Positions 48,171-64,000 of a stretch of DNA of 64,000 bases are shown in pieces; position 1 is the first letter of the stretch, and every line of letters begins with the position of its first letter. The translations under genes and the position numbers were made by a program. The notes beneath the pieces are model-generated. The model worked only from the letters and a program-made list of their open reading frames with translations, was not told the DNA's origin and did no database searches. This stretch comes from Pempheris klunzingeri (Eukaryota > Chordata > Actinopteri > Acropomatiformes > Pempheridae). The stretch spans positions 24,146,667 to 24,210,666 of the forward strand of contig NC_092018.1 of assembly GCF_042242105.1 (NCBI RefSeq), in the 5' to 3' direction.

Positions 48171-51100
48171 ATGTTGTCCGTGCTGTCGTACGGGAGACTG
48201 GTTGCCAGAGCTGTCATCGGCGGACTTTCTCAGACAGACAGCCGCGACTACAGCCTGGTGACAGCGAGCTGCGGCTTCGGCAAGGATTTCCGCAAAGGTA
48301 TCCTGAAGAAAGGGATGTGCTATGGGGACGACGCGTGCTTCATCGCCCGACATAGATCCGCGGATGTTTTGGGTAAGTGTGCGCTTTGTTTGCTGTGGAA
48401 ACCAAGCCATGCGACACGACCACGTATGACTCTAGTCATGACGTGGGTGCAGGTCAAAGGTCACTACCTTTATCTGAAGGCTCACATACCTCACAGGTAA
48501 GTTGGATTGCACGTGCGAGCAGAATTTGTTAAGAAAGCTCGTGGAAGTGTCCACGGAGGGACTGAGTGACTTATTCACTGCTAACATCACGTCACTGTAC
48601 TTCAGTACTTGGTTTTTGTTCTCTATCTATTGCCTGCGACACCCTGCTGCATCTTTTTTTTTTTAAATAAAGTAGGCTTGAATCTGAACTTGATGTAATG
48701 TAGAAAATGAATCCCACACATCAATTTGTCTACAGTGAACAAAAACAATGGCGCCTGTAATATCTGCACTTTTGAGAATTGTTTTAAATTCCACAAAAAT
48801 GACACAAGCCTTGAATCGTATATAAGCAACATGTCATTTAACACCTCTGCAGGACCGTGCAGGTCCACTGAATGTCTGCATATTGAACTAATAAGACACT
48901 CAGGGAAACCTAGAAATCAAGACATCCCTTCTCCAACTCAAAAAGTTATTTTTGGAACATGTGATTAGTTGAGAAGTTGTGTGTCTGCTTTGTGTACGCC
49001 TGTGTCTCGCTTCTGGCACAGGCTGAGGAGATGCAGAGGGCCATCCTTGTATGGTCTGTCCTGGGAGTAACAAGACTACAGTTTCCTTTCTAGGAAAATC
49101 TTGGGCCTGATCAAATGCTCCTATGGGAACAAGTACTCTTGTTAACCCACAAAGTAGAGTATGTTTCTATAGGAAGATTGGTGAAGCCTTGCAATGACTT
49201 ACGGAGACGACTGAACAGAATCGCTTAACATTATCAGGAATAATTGAAATGGTGACAAATCAAAGATGAAGTGCTTACAGACAGGCTGTTTTATGTAGTC
49301 TGACGTATCCTTGATTTCTTGAACACTGTCTTTTTTTCTTGGCTGGATGTCTTTTCTGCATTTTTGTGAAAGTGGCCATTGTTTTCTTTATTCTGCAGCT
49401 GTGTGGCATTGTTCTTGTCTCATGCAAACTCCTCACTTATTGACAATCTAAGGAATGTCAAAAATGATTGTTTTTCTGAGTTTGATCTCACTTGACCCGT
49501 TGAAAAATAATAGTTCCCTCATGGGTTTTGAAAAGCAGCATTATGCGCAACGCAGAATAAAAATATTAATGAGGGAACATGAGGTGAACTATAATTAAGG
49601 GAAAATGATCACTTAAAAAATGAACACCTGTCTGTTTTTAGGTGTAGCAGATGGAGTAGGTGGTTGGCGAGACTATGGAGTGGACCCATCGCAATTTTCT
49701 GGAACACTGATGAAGACATGTGAGAGGCTGGTGAAGGAGGGACGCTTCGTCCCCAGCAACCCCGTGGGCGTCCTGACGACCAGCTACTATGAGCTGCTGC
49801 AGAACAAAGTGCCACTACTGGGTGAGCAAAGCCACTGGAATTACAAGGTCACAGCATTCATAGGGAGTCGTAGCCAGCTTAGCTCGTTCTAAAGACACAT
49901 TAAAGGCCCCATCAATGCCAATGCATGGGATAAGCAACATTATGCTCAGGCCATGCTCACCATCTGTGGTATCATAACAATGGATGTCTGGGTATCTGCT
50001 GCAGCTCTGTGTTGGTCATCACCACGTTCTCTCCTACACAATTGATTTGATTGTCTCATGTAGGTCAGTGAGTACAAGAAAACTACCGTGGTCTCTCTTT
50101 TCTGAACCGTTTGTATTAAACGTGTCATTGTAGGACTGCAGACTTTGATGCTGCTGCTCGGTGCCTCTCCCCTCGTTTAAAACCTTACTAAACAAATTAA
50201 AATCCATACCATTCACTCTGCTGGACGGCGCAGTTCAACCTGTGTTGTGCAGAGGCACAATGTGCTTGCCAATGAAACCGTATATATTTCCATGTGGTTT
50301 AGGCACACCATTTAGGGATAGGTTGTTTGTTTCTGTCTGTTTGGTCTAATGAAGGCTGGATGGGGATTTTTGCATCATGAGTCAGAACAGCCAGATCCCA
50401 TTAAGAAGTCCTGGGAATGTCCCAAGTCCTGACCTGCCCCGTGCAGATCCCTTCCAGAATCCCTTTCCTCCCTCACACTGCTTCCTAACAACAAAGCATG
50501 CGCAAACTTGTAACCTCAGCAAACAAATGTTTCAGGAACAGTCAGATCTGTTCTCGTGAGTTTCAGTACTTTTCCACCCCTTTATCACATGTGCAGCAGG
50601 GGAAACAACACTGTATTGTGCTGTTCCTTCACGGCAGAGGGAATGTTCTTGAGGCCGGCAGTGTGTGTAATTGTACTGCTGGAGAGAAAACAGAGAAGAA
50701 AAGGGAGTGAGTCACAGTGCGTGAGGGGTTTTGAAGGTTGATCCCAGAGAGCATATTTTGGTGTGCCAGATGAATCACCAGCAGGGTGTGGCTGCACGCT
50801 GTCCGACTGCTCCACCAGCTCACGTTTCCTCTTCCCCATCACCCAGATGGTGGAGCTCCAAAAGTCCCTTAAAACCACTACACTGATTGTGGTACGTCAA
50901 GTTTGAATACTTAGGCTGACCTCATTAATCAGTCTCCCAAACACACTTCAGACTGGTATCTTTCTATAAACGTATCTTTCGTATAAACGAGTTGTTTCCT
51001 GTGCTGTGTGGCTTTAGAAAGTCGGGAGGAAAAGGCGTTTCACTCAAAATGAAGTATGAAAATATCAAACCAAAATGGCAGGATATTTTATCACCATACA

Positions 51101-54100
51101 CCTTTCACAGAAGATATTTTCACATCACGGTAGGAGAAGCACAGGTGTGAATAATTAAATCAGCGAATGGAACACAGCCATTGTTAACTGTATTAATAAC
51201 ACCTGTGGTTTTGCTTCAAGTCAAAATGTCTGCCATGTAACAGGACTGTTCCAGAAGTGTTTTCACACTTTATTTTTAGGATATCATGCTCAACATTTGC
51301 ATTGAAATGGAAAACAAATGCGTACCTGTGTATGTTTGCAGGTAGCAGCACAGCCTGCATTGTGGTTTTGGACCGGCAGAGTCACCGGCTGCACACGGCC
51401 AACCTGGGAGACTCCGGCTTCCTGGTTGTCCGGGGAGGGGAGGTGGTACATCGCTCGGACGAGCAGCAGCACTACTTCAATACGCCCTTCCAGCTGTCCA
51501 TCGCTCCCCCTGGGGCCGAAGGAGCCGTCCTCAGTGACAGGTGGGACACCCCGCAGGCACCACCTCACACACCTGCTGTTAATGGACAGTTGTTAGACGT
51601 GTTCCACACAGCAGATGTGAGAAAGCTATACACATCCTGATAACAATACAGACACAACAAAGGTGCTTCTCTGTAACAAACCGCACTGCAGAGCATTTTG
51701 TCCTGCTCGTTTCCCTCACATCCAGCAGTATTTTGTGAATGTAACGATTGCATTGTGTTGAGCTGTAGTGTAACAGTGTGTCAGGGGCCACGTGCTGCCG
51801 TGTCTCGTTGCCGTGGTGTGCCAATCAGTAGCACGGTAGACGTCAGAGTGCAGGGCAGGCACTGGATGTTTGCCAAGCTTCCCTGTTACCCAGGTCAAAG
51901 TCTGTGTGGGCTGATGGGCAAGCCGAACAATCCACAGCCAATCCTGCACCAGCAGCCTCAGCCACCTTTTCACTCACTCAGTCTTGAACCAGGCAGATTA
52001 TTCTGAGCTCCTTTTTAAAAGCATCCCTGGAAAATGAGAGACGATGAAACTGAACTACATGTCATCCCTGGTACAGAAAGAGTGTTTTCATTTATTTATT
52101 TTTTTGACCTAAATTCAGCCTCTGCCAACCCATTATCACTTTCAGTGGTTGTGGATTTGATGTGGTGCTTGGAATGACACTTAGCAGGGACACTTTTAAT
52201 TTGTGCATTTCAGTCATTTAGTGGAAGGATTTACACTGAGTGCTACAGCACATTAAGCTTCCAATCCTAGATTACCAATTTTGCAAGCAACTAAGACTTT
52301 TAATGCGCCAACAGCTGCTTTGACGGTAGAATACAAGAAAAAAAGTTTCCCAGAAAGATATCAGAAAGATTTGTGTCACGTGTATGTGGCTCTCTCTGAC
52401 AACAATTATCTCTGGAAGAGATGTGTGTCAAACATGCAGATATATATATGTGTTTTAATTCTATATGGGCTACTTAACCCTCTCTAATATTAAGTTATTT
52501 GTTTGGCACAAGGGAATCTACTGAGCTACTATGTTTCCATTTGCTCACCCATCTATTATGTCCTCTAGCATTGCAATCAGATGCGAGGGAGACGGTGTGT
52601 TCTCATAACATGGTTTTATAACACACACACACACACATTTGCCCTACGATTATCTTCATGATTATATCTGAAGATAAAACTTTTCAGAGCTGTCACTGTA
52701 TAATTATCTGAAATGTTTGTTCTTGGTGGCATTTGAGAAATGGCTTTGACTCACGGATGTGTTAACAATGGATGATGAATCCAAACATGGCAGGCAATTC
52801 ATTTCAATGATAGCTGCTCACCCACAAGTTCCTCGTGCTTAACTGCGGGTGCCCATAATGCACATGCACTAGTATCTCTATGGCTCTACCTGGCTACCAG
52901 GAACGGTTTTACAGCTGTATTTTCTCATGGGAACTGCAATTTCAGCGAAATCGCACCACAGGACAAGGCTATTCCTGGACCTTTGGCTCACTGTCATGGT
53001 TCAGTCCAGACAGTTTGTAACGAATAACATTCATGGCTGGCTAGGGGTAGTAGGGTATGGGCATCTTCCAAGAAGTGAACTTGACACTGGCAGACTAACT
53101 TGGTTCCTGCCTATATGCGTTTGTAGCGCCTATCATCATAATAGTCGCACCTTTCGTTGGACCTGAGTGTCGGCTCCAAAGCCCCCATGTGATGGATTTA
53201 TCTTCATCCTACACCTGTGATTTAGTTGCTGCAGCCACGGTAAAATATCAGTAGGACTGGGAGTCTAGCCTCAGCAAATGCTGTAACTTTGGCAGTACAT
53301 TCTACCACCGGCTGGAGTAATGTGCTATAATCTAAGTATTCTCCAAGTAGAGGAGAAACTGGAGTAGAGGTTCAGATTAATCAGCTCAGACAGGACAGAT
53401 TTCCTGTATGTGGGTGTAAAAGGGGGGAAGAAAAAGCTTAAATGGGATTAATTAATGGTCACAACCTTGCTGATATGGTAGTGTTAGTTTGCATTTTGTA
53501 ATTTTTCACTGTCAAATAAAACAAACTGTAAATCGTGAATGACTTGCATTACCGAAATGACTGCATGCAGTGCTCTCTGCCTGACTTTACTGTGTGTGCG
53601 CCATCAGCCCTGATGCAGCAGACAGCTCCTCGTTTGACGTCCAGCTGGGTGACATCATCCTCACTGCCACCGACGGGCTCTTTGACAACATGCCAGACTA
53701 TATGATCCTGCAAGAGCTGAAGAAACTCAAGGTAAGTGAACAGGTTTGCTGGAGGAAGTGGAATCAATCAATGTCTGGAATACAGCTTTCATGTCAGCTT
53801 CTGTGTTTTCTCCTAAGAACACAAACTATGAGAGCATCCACCAGACTGCCCGGAGCATCGCAGAGCAGGCCCATGTGCTGGCCTACGACCCCAACTACAT
53901 GTCGCCTTTTGCACAGTTTGCCTGTGACAATGGACTGAATGTAAGAGGTTAGTGTCTCAGCTCTACTTCAACCAAATACAAAAGCTGAAGGTAATGTCCT
54001 TCAAAGCTTTATTTATTAGTGGAAACATTGCAAACAACACTTTGCTCAGCACCATCCTAACAGGTTGTTTTTGTCCAGGAGGAAAGCCAGACGACATCAC

Positions 54101-54137
54101 TGTGCTGCTGTCCATAGTGGCAGAATACACCGACTAG
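48171..54137 (+). CDS. pptc7: Mitochondrial PP2C-type protein phosphatase PPTC7
   Basis: Six coding exons: 48171-48372, 49642-49821, 51342-51540, 53608-53731, 53818-53947 and 54079-54137. They encode 297 aa (human 304; the shortfall is a glycine-rich stretch near residue 25). I start at ATG 48171 because [15 protein letters not shown] matches the conserved N-terminus; the preceding GTG is not needed. PPM/PP2C metal-binding motifs are intact: YGDDA (Asp53-54), VADGVGGW (Asp71), LGDSG (Asp151), TDGLFDN (Asp216) and GKPDD (Asp283-284). The Arg-containing, acid-free start fits mitochondrial import. The human protein dephosphorylates mitochondrial proteins and restrains BNIP3/NIX-driven mitophagy. 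Introns 1, 2 and 3 (1.3, 1.5 and 2.1 kb) hold only a short (AC)8 at 52621-52636 and otherwise nothing I recognise. Confidence 0.97.
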
Positions 54138-54373
54138 AGACTGTGTGGAGTTGTGAGGAGGGGGGGGCATCTGCCTCTGCAGGTGATGGACTGCTTTGAT
54201 TCCTGCTGGCCAGGATGAAGGACTGATACCAGATGCTTTCCCCACATGAGCTGGCTCAACTCTGCCTGGGCCCCCCAAATGACCCTTATCGCCCCCCCCC
54301 CAAAAAAAAAAAAAAAAAAAAAGACTCTCTACATGCCCACTTCTCTGTGATCATGTACATCACACAGGGGCTG

Positions 54374-54379
54374 AATAAA
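54374..54379 (+). terminator. Proximal pptc7 polyadenylation signal
   Basis: AATAAA lies about 240 bases after the stop codon, just past a long A-run; use of this site is uncertain. Confidence 0.45.
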
Positions 54380-56289
54380 GAGGACTACAAGCCTGAAACA
54401 TCCTCTTGGCCAGGTTGCAGTGTTGGCGTCTTTGTAGTGTTCCACTGCTCACTGGATAATCCCATTGCCTGGGATAAGCAATCATTGGGTACGTTGGAGA
54501 TGAGGATCCTGCCTGACAAGGATAAGTCCTCTTCCTCTAATGGGTGGTTTGGGCACGGAGGAAGTTGAGATTCTGAGACGGAGGCGGATGTAGCCAGACG
54601 ATAGGTGTTTAACTGTTCAAGCAGCCCCATGCTGGGCTGCTGAAAGGGAAAGAAGCAGTCCATCAGTAGTGTCAAGAAGGGAACTGCACAGGAAATGGCA
54701 GCATTAGGGCTCAATAAGTGGCCTGCCTTGTGCAAGAAGGTGCTCCTAATGATACAGTGATATTTAGAAAAGTGTCATCAAACCTAGTATGTGGGTGCAG
54801 GGAGCGTGTGTTTGATAGTAGGATGTGACTGGTTTGCTGTTCTGGGATATTTTAGTAAATGTTTGCAAAATAAAAAAAAAATGTCGTACGCACATTCATA
54901 CAAATGTGCTTAGTTTCTTGGCCTGGTGATCTAATAAGATTTCATGAAGACGTGGGGCAGCAGCCTTTTCCATACCAGTGCATTCAAGTCTTGCACACCT
55001 TTTGTTACTTGATGGCTGTTGGGATGAGGATTTTATAGTTCAAAAGCTTATCAAGATGTATATTGTGTCAACCTGTTGCCATCCCTTTAATCTCACAGCT
55101 GCTGCTGCTGAAGTCTTGATCATGATTACATGTGTCTATGAACGTGTGTGCGTGTAATGAAGGCACTCATGTGCTCCTCTGTGTGTCTAATGTGTAATTA
55201 GTGTCCATGAAATGGACGTGAAGGCTACAGACTTTTCCATATCCACTGGGCTGAATTGGTCATGCAGCCTTATACGCACAAAGCTTTTGAAGCATATCTG
55301 AAAAAGCTCAACACAGTGGAAGTTGGTCTGGTGACCAAATGTATTTTTGTAACTTCTTTGTTCAGTGGGATTGTTGAATTATTTGGGTGGATCACTGCAT
55401 CAGTAGTTTTAAAAAACTGTTGTTCTCAATCAGCGTTTCTTTTTCTCTCTCTCCTTCATGCTGTCGAGCTTCAATGACACATTCATAAGTCTGCAGGTTT
55501 CATGTGAAAAATGTTCCTTATTTTTCAATTACATCACTATAATTTTTCCATCTGCATTTACCAAACCTTTTATTCACAGTTAAAATATGTCTAAGAAAAA
55601 TCCACATTTTGTGTAATGTTATGATGTGCCTTGTATCAGGTGTCGTTGATACTGGCAGATGTTCACAATTCCTTAAACCCCCGACTGTGTGCCAGGTATT
55701 GAGCACAAAGCCTGATACCGTTAAGTAGCCATGAGTCAAATCAGCCCTACTGTCTTTTTACCCGCAGTATTTTTTTTTTCTCCTGAAATCTGCTTCTCTG
55801 CACTCAGTCAGAAGCTTAGGAATAGTGATTAAGCCATTGCATGCTTAGAAAATCCTCCCTGTGGATCTTCAGATCACTGTTTACAATCTACCCCATCTAT
55901 GGACCGTTTCCCTGCTTAATCTGACAAGTTCACACTGGAAGACTGTGATGTCAGGTGTCATTGTAAAATGGGCCTGATGGAATGAAAGGAGAGATTTAGG
56001 CAGAGCAGTGACTGGTCAAAACGTGAGTTCTAATAGTGGAACAGCACTGAGGACAATCTAAGCAGCCTTAACAACATTATAAAGCAATTCTCCCAGCAGC
56101 TGATACAGCCACGGTTAGCGTTGTGGTTCCTGCCTCCTGACTCATACCTGCCCGACACGCTTTCCTGTCTCATCTTCCTCCTCCAAACACTTTGTTACAA
56201 CCAGAGCATGTGTCTATATATATTTTGGGTGTACAGTTCAATGCAGATCTAAGATCTGTAAAAACATTTTCAAATCTGTACAATATTTA

Positions 56290-56295
56290 AATAAA
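56290..56295 (+). terminator. Distal pptc7 polyadenylation signal candidate
   Basis: AATAAA follows an A/T-rich stretch with 'ctgtacaatattta' and is followed by a T-rich segment, the usual setting of a cleavage site. It would give pptc7 a 3' untranslated region of about 2.15 kb. Confidence 0.5.
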
Positions 56296-56453
56296 GAGTA
56301 TAGTATTTATTAACCTTTTTGTATTTGACTGATATGAGCATAGACCTGCTACAAGTTGGTTTTCTATCAGAACACTATTTGGCACGCTTGTGTACTGAGC
56401 AATACGTCGCAGAGGCGTTTTCTTCACTATGGCAGGCTGGATGCCTTTAGGGC

Positions 56454-56459
56454 TTTATT
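56454..56459 (-). terminator. rad9b polyadenylation signal candidate
   Basis: The plus-strand TTTATT reads AATAAA on the minus strand, about 455 bases beyond the rad9b stop. No closer canonical signal is visible. The assignment is weak. Confidence 0.35.
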
Positions 56460-56913
56460 TTCCCCATCAAGCTATTATCACACTGCATCCAGCATGTTTA
56501 CCTCTCTGAACTCCGCCTACCGTGTAAGCCAGAAAAAGAGAATGTCTAAGAACACTGCGTACGATCTGTGTGTGTGTTCTCCCACATTCCTCAGACGTTG
56601 GACATACTAACAGTTACCATCAGCAGACAGGTGTGGCATCTTCAAGCTGAAGAAATGTTTTTACAGTCTGTTTTCCTTGCATGCTATGACATCTGTATTT
56701 CTCACTGAAATTACTGAAACAAAACAAATAATTACGGATACATTCTCTTGGATTTCCAAAGCAACATTTGAGCCATAAACATGCATTAAAATTACTTTAA
56801 AATACAAAGTGCATTAAATATAAATTAACCTAGATCTTCTCACTCCTACAACTCTAGTTGAACTTTTTGCAGAATCACAAAAAACAGTCGAAGAGAAACG
56901 AGCATGTGACCTC

Positions 56914-62840
<5,927 letters not shown>

Positions 62841-63657
62841 GTTCACTGAGGACAGAGGAATAGTTAGCGAAACTCTCAGCGCGCGCTCAGGATCCCCCAG
62901 TGCTATGCATGCTAATTAGCTTAGCTAGAGTCTAAATCGGCCTCCCAAGCTAAATGTAAGGCTTAAGAATTTTTTTAATGATTTGAATGAGCAGAAAATT
63001 GCCTCAAGATAGTTAGAATTACTATAAGGTGTTAAAATATCAGAGGTAAGGCCATTTTTCATCATTCATTTCTCTCCTGGACAGCTGTCACACAGTCACA
63101 ATAAAATAAAAAAAAAATAAAAAGTATGATTAGATTTAAAACAGTAATTGGAATAGATAACGAGCAATAATAAAAACATGAATATTAATGTTAGGCAGTA
63201 TATCATTCAGGGCATAATCATGTTACATTGTCACTAACAAATTAATAATCATAAATGATGGTAATGGATTCCAAATAATCCAGCTACATTACAGAATAGT
63301 GCTTCCTCAAATGCAAAAAACGCACACGTTTGCTATGTGAGCCCAAATGAAAGATATATAAGTACTAGACTCAGGAACAACAGAATGTCTAATTAAATAT
63401 TTATTCATCTTTTATATTTTGGATAACAGCATGACTACAAATACATTTTAGGACAGCTACTACAACTAAACATTCATTTAAGAGCATGTAAATATGAAAG
63501 TGCACTACAAGGCTAACTGCAGCAGTACTATGGGTAAACTGTGTAGCTGAGTGTAAAACTCCGACTGGTCAGAGACATCTAAAGTAACGTTTGAACATTA
63601 AGGGCACTGTAATTGTTAAAGCCTTCAAAATAGTAAAACCACGTGCCATACTTTCTG
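62841..63657. other. rad9b upstream region / fam216a 3' flank
   Basis: This 0.8 kb gap lies between the end of the fam216a-like gene and the rad9b start. Next to rad9b is a CG-containing stretch with 'cagcgcgcgctc' and GCTAATTAGC-type words, probably the rad9b promoter. The rest is A/T-rich with no gene visible. VPS29, which lies here in human, is absent. Confidence 0.6.
63400..63405 (-). terminator. fam216a-like polyadenylation signal
   Basis: The plus-strand TTTATT reads AATAAA on the minus strand, about 255 bases past the fam216a-like stop codon. Confidence 0.5.
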
Positions 63658-63990
63658 TCATCTGTTGACTATTTTTGGAAGTATGACATCAGAATTAGCT
63701 GTGCTGCTGCTTTTCCTCTGCCCTTGAGTCTTCGCCCTCGGCACATCCTTCTTTGCAGCTGTGAACATACTATTTTCTCTATGCTGATGATCCCCATACC
63801 TCCTTCTGCAGGTGGGATTCTGACCTAGAAGAAGAAAAAAAAAAAAAAACATGAGATGGACGGTGGTGGTCAAGGTTTATGTTTGAGACATTTAAGACAC
63901 CCACCTGACTGGACACACTTGTGCAGCAGATTGAGATAGTGCTGCTTCATCTGCTGCCTCATGTGCTCGGTACTGTAAACATTTGCTATA
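63658..63990 (-). CDS. fam216a: FAM216A-like protein, last two coding exons (partial)
   Basis: Two minus-strand exons, 63990-63905 and 63824-63658, joined through a GT-AG intron; the gene continues beyond the right edge. The first reads IANVYSTEHMRQQMKQHYLN then LLHKCVQSG, resembling the conserved FAM216 motif SIAKVYNANYLRSLMKRHHM. The second is a basic, serine-rich tail that begins QNPTCRRRYGDHQHR and ends VILPKIVNR before the stop. An AATAAA on the minus strand lies downstream. FAM216A sits next to this cluster on the same relative strand in human, which supports the call. The protein's function is unknown. The main doubt is whether the tail exon is complete, since FAM216 C-termini vary greatly. 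Confidence 0.8.
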
Positions 63991-64000
63991 CTGCAAAGGT

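Larger units (their letters stand above)
54138..56913. other. pptc7 3' region and convergent gap to rad9b
   Basis: pptc7 and rad9b are transcribed towards each other. The first part is pptc7 3' untranslated region, starting with a C-run/A-run (about 54289-54320). Two possible pptc7 ends (54374 and 56290) and a weak rad9b end (56454 on the minus strand) are visible. Mammalian PPTC7 has a long 3' untranslated region, so much of this stretch may be transcribed. I see no coding exon or transposon. Confidence 0.6.

Overview
The window is animal nuclear DNA from a ray-finned fish, most likely a percomorph-type teleost. The evidence is compact vertebrate genes with GT-AG introns, fish-type dispersed repeats (Tc1-like and hAT-like transposons, a tRNA-derived SINE-like unit, a 'gagttagatgagaaga' repeat family) and many (AC)n microsatellites. 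No prokaryotic, viral or CRISPR-type system is visible.

Layout. Positions 1-32775 are the very long first intron of a cux2 homeobox gene on the minus strand. Only its first coding exon (32776-32838) is in the window. After a 4.8 kb intergenic stretch comes myl2 (37649-40300, +, 7 coding exons, 168 aa, cardiac/slow myosin regulatory light chain). A decayed, nested Tc1-like transposon lies at 41522-42812. Then come ppp1cc (43874-46754, +, 7 coding exons, 323 aa, PP1 gamma catalytic subunit) and pptc7 (48171-54137, +, 6 coding exons, 297 aa, mitochondrial PP2C-type phosphatase). On the minus strand follow rad9b (62840-56914, 11 coding exons, 402 aa, checkpoint clamp subunit) and the last two coding exons of a fam216a-like gene (63990-63658, continuing past the right edge). 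All four complete gene models keep an open frame across every junction.

Order and relative orientation (cux2-, myl2+, ppp1cc+, pptc7+, rad9b-, fam216a-) mirror human 12q24.11. CCDC63, HVCN1, TCTN1 and VPS29, which I recall as interspersed there, have no room or coding trace here. The genes are neighbours by ancient synteny and do not form one pathway: neuronal transcription factor, heart/slow muscle contraction, protein phosphatase 1, mitochondrial phosphatase, DNA-damage clamp.

The main non-coding observations are: CTCF-like motifs pointing away from each other on both sides of myl2; a polypurine tract, an AT palindrome and a perfect hairpin inside myl2 intron 1; upstream ORFs ahead of pptc7 and ppp1cc; GCTAGC/GCTAAC-type motif clusters at the broadly expressed promoters; and several homeodomain-site-rich candidate enhancers in cux2 intron 1. 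I found no credible previously undescribed biological system. The novelty is regulatory and structural.
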